From Gemmatimonadota bacterium (GTDB taxonomy: Bacteria; Gemmatimonadota; Gemmatimonadetes; Gemmatimonadales; Gemmatimonadaceae), in NCBI GenBank assembly GCA_021324635.1, contig JAJPIS010000094.1:1-49502 (forward strand): a stretch of DNA of 49,502 nucleotides, in the 5' to 3' direction. This document shows, piece by piece, positions 45,295 to 49,502 of this stretch (its first letter is position 1; every line of letters begins with the position of its first letter). The notes beneath the pieces were generated by a model. The model did no database searches. It was given only the letters and a program-made list of their open reading frames with translations, and had not been told where the DNA came from. The translations under genes were made by a program, and so were the position numbers.

Positions 45295-46004
45295 ACCTGC
45301 CGAACGCCATCACGGTCGGTCGCATCGCGGCGGCACCCGGGCTGCCGATCCTCGCACTCGCGCCACCCTGGCCCTTGCGGCTGCTCGCCTTCGTTCTCTT
45401 CGTCGGCGTCGCGGTCACCGATTACGTCGACGGCAAGCTGGCGCGCGAGCGCAACCTCGTCACGAACCTCGGCCGCCTGCTCGATCCGCTCGCCGACAAG
45501 GTGCTGCTCGTCGCCACCCTCCTCCCGATCTACCTGCTCCAGACCACGGGGACGGGGGCGGAAGGGATCACGCCGGGCGCGATGCTGACGGCGCTCCCGC
45601 CGGCGTGGCGCGAGCCGGCGCCGTTCCTCACGCCGGTCGGTCAGGTCTGGCTCCCCCTCTGGGTGCTGCTGGTGGTGCTGGGGCGCGAGGTCTTCATGAC
45701 GGTCTTCCGTCAGGCAGCCGCCTCACGCGGCGTCGTCATCGGGGCGAGCGCGTCGGCCAAGATCAAGACGGGATTCCAGTGGACGTGGATCGGGACCGCC
45801 TTCTTCTGGTTCGCGGCCGTCCGCGCGGCCGAAGAATACCGATGGGCGGGCACCCCGGAGTGGCGCGGCGCCGCGGAGTTCATCGGCACGGTCGGCGTCG
45901 GCGCCATGGCGGGCGCCGTGTCGCTGACACTCTATTCGCTGGCGCTCTACCTGCGCCGATACGGCGGCCTGTTTGCGCATCGAGCTGATCACCATCGGGG
46001 ATGA
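45291..46004 (+). CDS. pgsA: CDP-diacylglycerol-glycerol-3-phosphate 3-phosphatidyltransferase
   Basis: PgsA makes phosphatidylglycerol phosphate, the committed step to acidic phospholipids. The CDP-alcohol motif D-G-x2-A-R-x8-G-x3-D-x3-D is complete in VDGKLARERN and GRLLDPLADK. The start MNLPNAITVGRIAAAP is typical, and about six membrane helices are present. At 237 residues it is longer than E. coli PgsA, with an inserted loop (about 85-115). GTG has GGAG 5 nt upstream. Its last 32 nt overlap cinA. Confidence 0.92.
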   Translation: MNLPNAITVGRIAAAPGLPILALAPPWPLRLLAFVLFVGVAVTDYVDGKLARERNLVTNLGRLLDPLADKVLLVATLLPIYLLQTTGTGAEGITPGAMLTALPPAWREPAPFLTPVGQVWLPLWVLLVVLGREVFMTVFRQAAASRGVVIGASASAKIKTGFQWTWIGTAFFWFAAVRAAEEYRWAGTPEWRGAAEFIGTVGVGAMAGAVSLTLYSLALYLRRYGGLFAHRADHHRG

Positions 46005-47229
46005 ACTCCTCCTGGGATTCACCCTCGACACCAATGCTGCCCACCTCGCGCGCGAACTGGCGGCGGTCGGCGTCGAGATCACTCGCCGCACCACCGTCGG
46101 CGACGTCGGACCGGCGATCGCCGCCGCCGTCGGTGAGGCCCTGGAGCGGGCGGGGGCGGTCGTCACCACGGGCGGCCTCGGCCCCACCAGCGACGATCTG
46201 ACACGGCCGGCGATCGCGGCGCTGTTCGCGCGCGAGCTGCGCTTCGACGCGAACGTGTACGAGCGGATCGAAGAGCGGTGGCGCGCCCGCGGTCTCCCCG
46301 GACACCCGCCCGCGGCGAACCGCCACCAGGCCCTGGTGCCGGATGGCGCCGTCGTGCTGCCCAACGCGGAGGGCACGGCACCAGGTCTCTGGCTGGAGGA
46401 CGAACGCGGGCGGTGGGTCGCCATGCTGCCCGGCGTCCCCCGAGAGATGCGGGCAATGGCGCGGGACGTTCTGCTCCCCCGGCTGCGCGTCCTGTCCGGC
46501 GCCGCGGCGACGGTCGTCCGGTCGCGGACGCTGCGGACCACGGGGATCGCGGAGTCGGCGCTCGTCGAGCGGCTGGGCCAGCTCGCGGCAGGGGTCGGCG
46601 ACTTGCCGCTCGCCTTCCTGCCGGGCGCCGACGGGGTCGACCTGCGGCTGACCGCGCGGGCCCTCCCGCCGGAGCGGGCCGATGAGGCGCTGGAGGGGGG
46701 CGTGGAGCAGCTCCGGGCCCGCGTCGGACGCTACGCCTACGGTGAGGACGGGGCGGACCTGGCCGCTGTCGTGCTCGACGCATGCCGGCGCAGGCGCGTC
46801 CGGATCGCCGTCGGCGAGAGCTGCACCGGCGGCATGCTGGGCGCCCGTATCACGGCGATCCCCGGGTCGAGTGCCGTCTTCCTCGGCGGCGTCATCGCAT
46901 ACGACAACGCGATCAAGGAGGCGTTGCTCGAGGTGCCCCGGGATGAGTTGGAGGCCGCCGGGGCCGTCAGCGAGCCGGTCGCCGCCGCCATGGCCCGCGG
47001 ATCCCGCGCGCGGACGGGCGCCGAGATCGGCGTGGGGATCACCGGCATTGCCGGGCCCGATGGCGAGACGCCCGGCAAGCCGGTCGGCACGGTCTGGACT
47101 GCGGTGGCCGGTCCTGCGGGACAGATCGTCACCCGCCGCGCGACCTTCGTCGGCGACCGCCAGGAGGTCCGCTACCGCGCGACGCAGCACGCCCTCGACA
47201 TGATCAGGCGTGCACTGCCGGAATGGTGA
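45973..47229 (+). CDS. cinA: CinA family protein (competence/damage-inducible, NMN amidohydrolase)
   Basis: The 418-residue full-length CinA has an N-terminal MoaB-like domain (MRIELITIGDELLLGFTLDT, VVTTGGLGPTSDDLTRPAIA, LPNAEGTAPGLWLE, MLPGVPREMRAM). The C-terminal PncC-type deamidase domain has IAVGESCTGGMLGARIT, FLGGVIAYDNAIKEALL, GITGIAGPDGETPGKPVGTV. It recycles NMN and hydrolyses ADP-ribose or related pyrophosphates. The TTG start lies within the 3' end of pgsA, matching the common pgsA-cinA arrangement. Confidence 0.94.
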   Translation: MRIELITIGDELLLGFTLDTNAAHLARELAAVGVEITRRTTVGDVGPAIAAAVGEALERAGAVVTTGGLGPTSDDLTRPAIAALFARELRFDANVYERIEERWRARGLPGHPPAANRHQALVPDGAVVLPNAEGTAPGLWLEDERGRWVAMLPGVPREMRAMARDVLLPRLRVLSGAAATVVRSRTLRTTGIAESALVERLGQLAAGVGDLPLAFLPGADGVDLRLTARALPPERADEALEGGVEQLRARVGRYAYGEDGADLAAVVLDACRRRRVRIAVGESCTGGMLGARITAIPGSSAVFLGGVIAYDNAIKEALLEVPRDELEAAGAVSEPVAAAMARGSRARTGAEIGVGITGIAGPDGETPGKPVGTVWTAVAGPAGQIVTRRATFVGDRQEVRYRATQHALDMIRRALPEW

Positions 47230-47388
47230 TCGCGGTGCTATTCCTCTGCCGTCCAGGCAGCCGGACAGGGCACGGCCGTTGCACGCGATGCCCAGCGCCC
47301 TGAAAATTCCACCGTATAGGCCATGCATCGAGAGCACCGAGAGCATCGGGACCATCGAGGGCGGCGTTCCGGAACCGAACGCGAGCCC

Positions 47389-48081
47389 ATGTCATCCCAA
47401 GCCCCACCCCCACCCCCACCCCCACCCCCACCCCCGCCTGTGCCCGGCCCGTCCGCCGCGGCCCCTTCGGGACCGCCCGCCGGCGATCCTCGTGTCGGGG
47501 CTCCCGGATCGGAGGACCAATTCGCGCGGGGGAGCGACGCGGCGGCCGACGGCGACGGCGGCGCGCGGTCTGGCGCCGAGCCGGGATCCGGCGGCGCCAC
47601 CTCCGACCCGGTCGCCCAGCCCACGATGACGACATCGACAACGACTGAGCTCGAGGAGCAGCGCGAGCGCTATCTCCGACTGGCGGCCGAGTACGACAAT
47701 TACCGGAAGCGCTCGCAGCGCGAGCGCCAGGAGGCCGGCGCCCGGGCGCAGGCGGACCTCGTGAAGCGGTTCATCGATGCCCTCGACGATCTTGCCCGGT
47801 TCGCGCATCTCGATCCGGCGACGGCCGATGCGGCCACCGTGGTGCAGGGCGTCGACATGGTCGAGCGCAAGCTCCTCAAGGCGCTCGTCGGTGCCGGGGT
47901 CCAGGTCATCAACCCGATCGATCAGGCGTTCGACCCCAACCTGCACGAGGCGGTCTCCACGGAGCGTGCGCTCAGCCCCGAGGATGATCACCTCGTCGCC
48001 CGGGTCTTTCAGCCCGGCTACCTGTTCGGTGGACAGTTGCTTCGCCCGGCGCGCGTCGTGGTGAAGCAGTGGAACGGCTAG
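47389..48081 (+). CDS. grpE: GrpE, nucleotide exchange factor of DnaK
   Basis: GrpE promotes ADP release from DnaK. The conserved region covers about 85-229: LEEQRERYLRLAAEYDNYRK coiled coil, RFIDALDDLARF, GVDMVERKLLKALVGAGVQV, FDPNLHEAV and the C-terminal RPARVVVKQW. The N-terminal 80 residues are low-complexity, including a run of about 13 prolines from a hexanucleotide repeat. The ATG at 47389 is chosen over an in-frame ATG at 47323, which would add a repetitive His/Arg/Glu segment; the true start is uncertain. dnaJ follows after 37 nt; dnaK is not in the window. Confidence 0.9.
   Translation: MSSQAPPPPPPPPPPPPVPGPSAAAPSGPPAGDPRVGAPGSEDQFARGSDAAADGDGGARSGAEPGSGGATSDPVAQPTMTTSTTTELEEQRERYLRLAAEYDNYRKRSQRERQEAGARAQADLVKRFIDALDDLARFAHLDPATADAATVVQGVDMVERKLLKALVGAGVQVINPIDQAFDPNLHEAVSTERALSPEDDHLVARVFQPGYLFGGQLLRPARVVVKQWNG
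47401..47435 (+). repeat. Hexanucleotide repeat (CCCCCA) at the start of grpE
   Basis: Single A residues occur exactly every six bases (47406, 47412, 47418, 47424, 47430) in a C run, coding for polyproline. Length changes by whole units would keep the frame. Confidence 0.9.
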
Positions 48082-48106
48082 CACCGCAAGCACGTCGCGG
48101 CCGCTT

Positions 48107-48112
48107 TAGATT
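48107..48112 (+). promoter_or_regulatory. Putative -10 element of dnaJ, leaderless arrangement
   Basis: TAGATT ends 6 nt before the ATG at 48119. No Shine-Dalgarno is present and the -35 is weak. Confidence 0.55.
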
Positions 48113-48118
48113 CTCGAC

Positions 48119-49273
48119 ATGGCGCAGACGAAGGACTTCTACGCGGTCCTCGGCGTGTCCGCATCGGCGACGCAGGACGAGATCAAGAAGCAGTACCGCA
48201 AGCTCGCCAAGCGCTATCACCCCGACGCGAACGCCAACGATCCAAAGGCCGCCGAACGATTCAAGGAGGTCTCTGAGGCGTACAACGTCCTGAGCGATCC
48301 AGAAAAGCGCCGGCAGTACGACGACATGCGGCGGCTCGGTGCATTCGGTGGAGGGTCGCCCTTTGGCGCCCGTGCCCGCGGCGCCTCGGCCGCCGGCGCT
48401 CGGCGCGGCCCCGCCGGCGCGGCGGGGCCCGGCTCGGGCGGCGGATCGTTCCGCTTCGAGGACTTCGACATCGGCGGCCTCGGCGGCCTCGGCGACCTGT
48501 TCAGCTCCATGTTCGGCAATGGAGCACGGGCCGGCGGCCGGGCCGGGCCCGAGCGCGGTCAGTCGGTCGAGACGACGGTCGACGTTCCGTTCCGGACCGC
48601 GGCGCTCGGCGGCAAGGTGGCCGTGGAGCTCGAGGTGACCGAGGAGTGCCCGACCTGTCACGGCAACGGCGCCGCGCCCGGCGCCACCTTCAAGACCTGC
48701 CCCGAGTGCAACGGACGCGGCGTCGTGTCGCTCGGCCAGGGCGGGTTCGCCGTCACCCGGACCTGTCCCGTCTGCCTGGGCCGCGGCCGCGTCCCGTCGC
48801 AGCGGTGCCCCACGTGCAACGGCATCGGGGAAGTCCGCAGCCGCAAGAAGGTGCTCATCACGGTCCCCCCGGGCGCGGACAGCGGGAGCAAAGTTCGGTT
48901 GCGGGGCCAGGGCGGGAGGGGCGCCGACGGCGGTCAGGCGGGCGATGTGGTGATCAATTTCAACGTGCTGCCCGACCGATTCTTCCGGCGCGAAGGGCTC
49001 GACATCCACGCGACCGTCCCGCTCAACATCCCGCAGGCGACCCTGGGATCTCGCATCAACGTGCGGACGATCGACGGCAAGAAGGTGGCGCTCCGGATCC
49101 CCGAAGGCACGGCCGCCGGCAAGCGTTTCCGGATCCCCGGCCAGGGGATCGCGAAGGAAGGTCGGCGCGGCGACATGATCGTCGAGGTCACGATCAAGGT
49201 CCCGGAGCACCTCACCGAGGAGCAGCAGCGGATGATGCGGGAGTTCGCCGCCGCCGGCGGCCTCAAATATTGA
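48119..49273 (+). CDS. dnaJ: DnaJ molecular chaperone
   Basis: DnaJ delivers substrates to DnaK and stimulates its ATPase. The 384-residue protein has the J domain ([20 protein letters not shown], with the HPD tripeptide in YHPDANAND) and a Gly/Phe-rich region (75-145). Four zinc-finger repeats follow ([32 protein letters not shown]), then the C-terminal substrate-binding and dimerisation domains ([11 protein letters not shown]-type phrase [19 protein letters not shown]). It is a full type I DnaJ. It follows grpE by 37 nt but seems to have its own promoter. Confidence 0.97.
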   Translation: MAQTKDFYAVLGVSASATQDEIKKQYRKLAKRYHPDANANDPKAAERFKEVSEAYNVLSDPEKRRQYDDMRRLGAFGGGSPFGARARGASAAGARRGPAGAAGPGSGGGSFRFEDFDIGGLGGLGDLFSSMFGNGARAGGRAGPERGQSVETTVDVPFRTAALGGKVAVELEVTEECPTCHGNGAAPGATFKTCPECNGRGVVSLGQGGFAVTRTCPVCLGRGRVPSQRCPTCNGIGEVRSRKKVLITVPPGADSGSKVRLRGQGGRGADGGQAGDVVINFNVLPDRFFRREGLDIHATVPLNIPQATLGSRINVRTIDGKKVALRIPEGTAAGKRFRIPGQGIAKEGRRGDMIVEVTIKVPEHLTEEQQRMMREFAAAGGLKY

Positions 49274-49309
49274 TTGGTCCGGGCGGCCGTTCACGCCGCC
49301 CGCGTCCCG

Positions 49310-49502
49310 CGGCCCCCAACGGAACGGGATTTTTTGGATGGTGCCAGGGGCAATCGCGCAGCGATTGCCCCTGGCACCGGGAACAACCACGACGGCGGCG
49401 CCGGGATGCCCCGCGTAGGGGCGGCATTCATGCCGCCCGCGACGCGCATTCCGCACCGATGCCGGGGCGGCATTCATGCCGCCCGCGACGCGCATCCCGC
49501 AC
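49310..49502 (-). repeat. Composite palindromic repeat element, right copy (inverted)
   Basis: Read on the minus strand this matches the left-end element in module order: palindromes GGGCGGCATGAATGCCGCCC at 49465-49484 and 49419-49438, then CGTGGTTGT, then a long hairpin at 49340-49378 (two perfect 18-nt arms around a 3-nt loop). ATCCAAAAAATCCCGTTCC and a GC-rich GGCCGCGGGACGCGG end it. It begins about 40 nt after dnaJ; the hairpin may also end dnaJ transcription. It runs to the window edge. Confidence 0.88.

Noticed and set aside
47230-47388. A heat-shock operator or sigma-32 promoter upstream of grpE
   Set aside because: No CIRCE inverted repeat is present, and CCTGAAA followed by CCGTATAGG has far too short a spacer.

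Overview
This is a gene-dense, very GC-rich stretch of a bacterial chromosome carrying about 47 protein genes, one tRNA and one SRP RNA, with no phage, insertion sequence or CRISPR array. The gene content suits an environmental diderm: a Kdp pump linked to an outer-membrane porin, lipobox lipoproteins, MglA/MglB, a tail-anchored FHA protein and split signalling proteins. Gemmatimonadota is my best guess, from style and gene content only; no 16S or other decisive marker is present. Both ends of the window consist of inverted copies of the same palindromic repeat, which looks like the place where an assembly stopped rather than a biological boundary.

Layout. 1-468: repeat element and 31-bp tandem repeats. 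469-8767 (+): a potassium cluster made of a small membrane ORF, kdpF, kdpA, kdpB, kdpC, a porin, a short KdpD without kinase domain, and a degenerate histidine kinase; no kdpE is present. 8817-11026 (+): an unknown protein and an MltD-like lipoprotein, ended by a strong two-way terminator shared with a lytic transglycosylase on the other strand. 11921-13533 (-): DNA polymerase III delta-prime and moaC, overlapping by 4 nt. 13641-15483 (+): membrane protein, winged-helix regulator, UppS. 15502-18090: a nucleotidyltransferase, a metallophosphoesterase and an SRPBCC protein. 18173-19886 (-): purE-purK. 20061-20981 (-): RES/Xre toxin-antitoxin pair. 21138-24449 (-): tRNA-Asn, uvrA and a GlsB/YeaQ-type membrane protein.

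24675-29268 (+): an ABC exporter, then a triple-FHA tail-anchored protein coupled to a PP2C phosphatase. 29381-30301: a divergent single-domain response regulator and an HPt protein. 30318-38927: transaldolase, a lipoprotein (-), pyruvate kinase, an MBL-fold hydrolase with an apparent CTG start, a class II aldolase and a sigma-54 type response regulator. 38994-49273 (+): YtxH-like and YihY-like membrane proteins, SRP RNA, dnaX, ybaB, recR, a small membrane protein, MglB-like and MglA GTPase, pgsA, cinA, grpE, dnaJ. This last block is mainly housekeeping: replication/repair, phospholipid synthesis and chaperones.

A pattern runs through the window. Many genes are preceded by a -10 hexamer of the form TAGNTT/TANNNT. 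In at least seven cases it ends only 6-9 nt before the start codon and no usable Shine-Dalgarno is seen, which predicts leaderless mRNAs. Where a -35 is recognisable it resembles TTGACC/TTGCCA at 17-18 nt spacing. The window holds no obviously novel large system. The most interesting items are the split or degenerate Kdp sensor with its extra small membrane ORF, the His-containing helical segment fused to the NtrC-like regulator, the pgsA mini-ORF, the tRNA promoter that contains the uvrA stop codon, and the terminal composite repeats.
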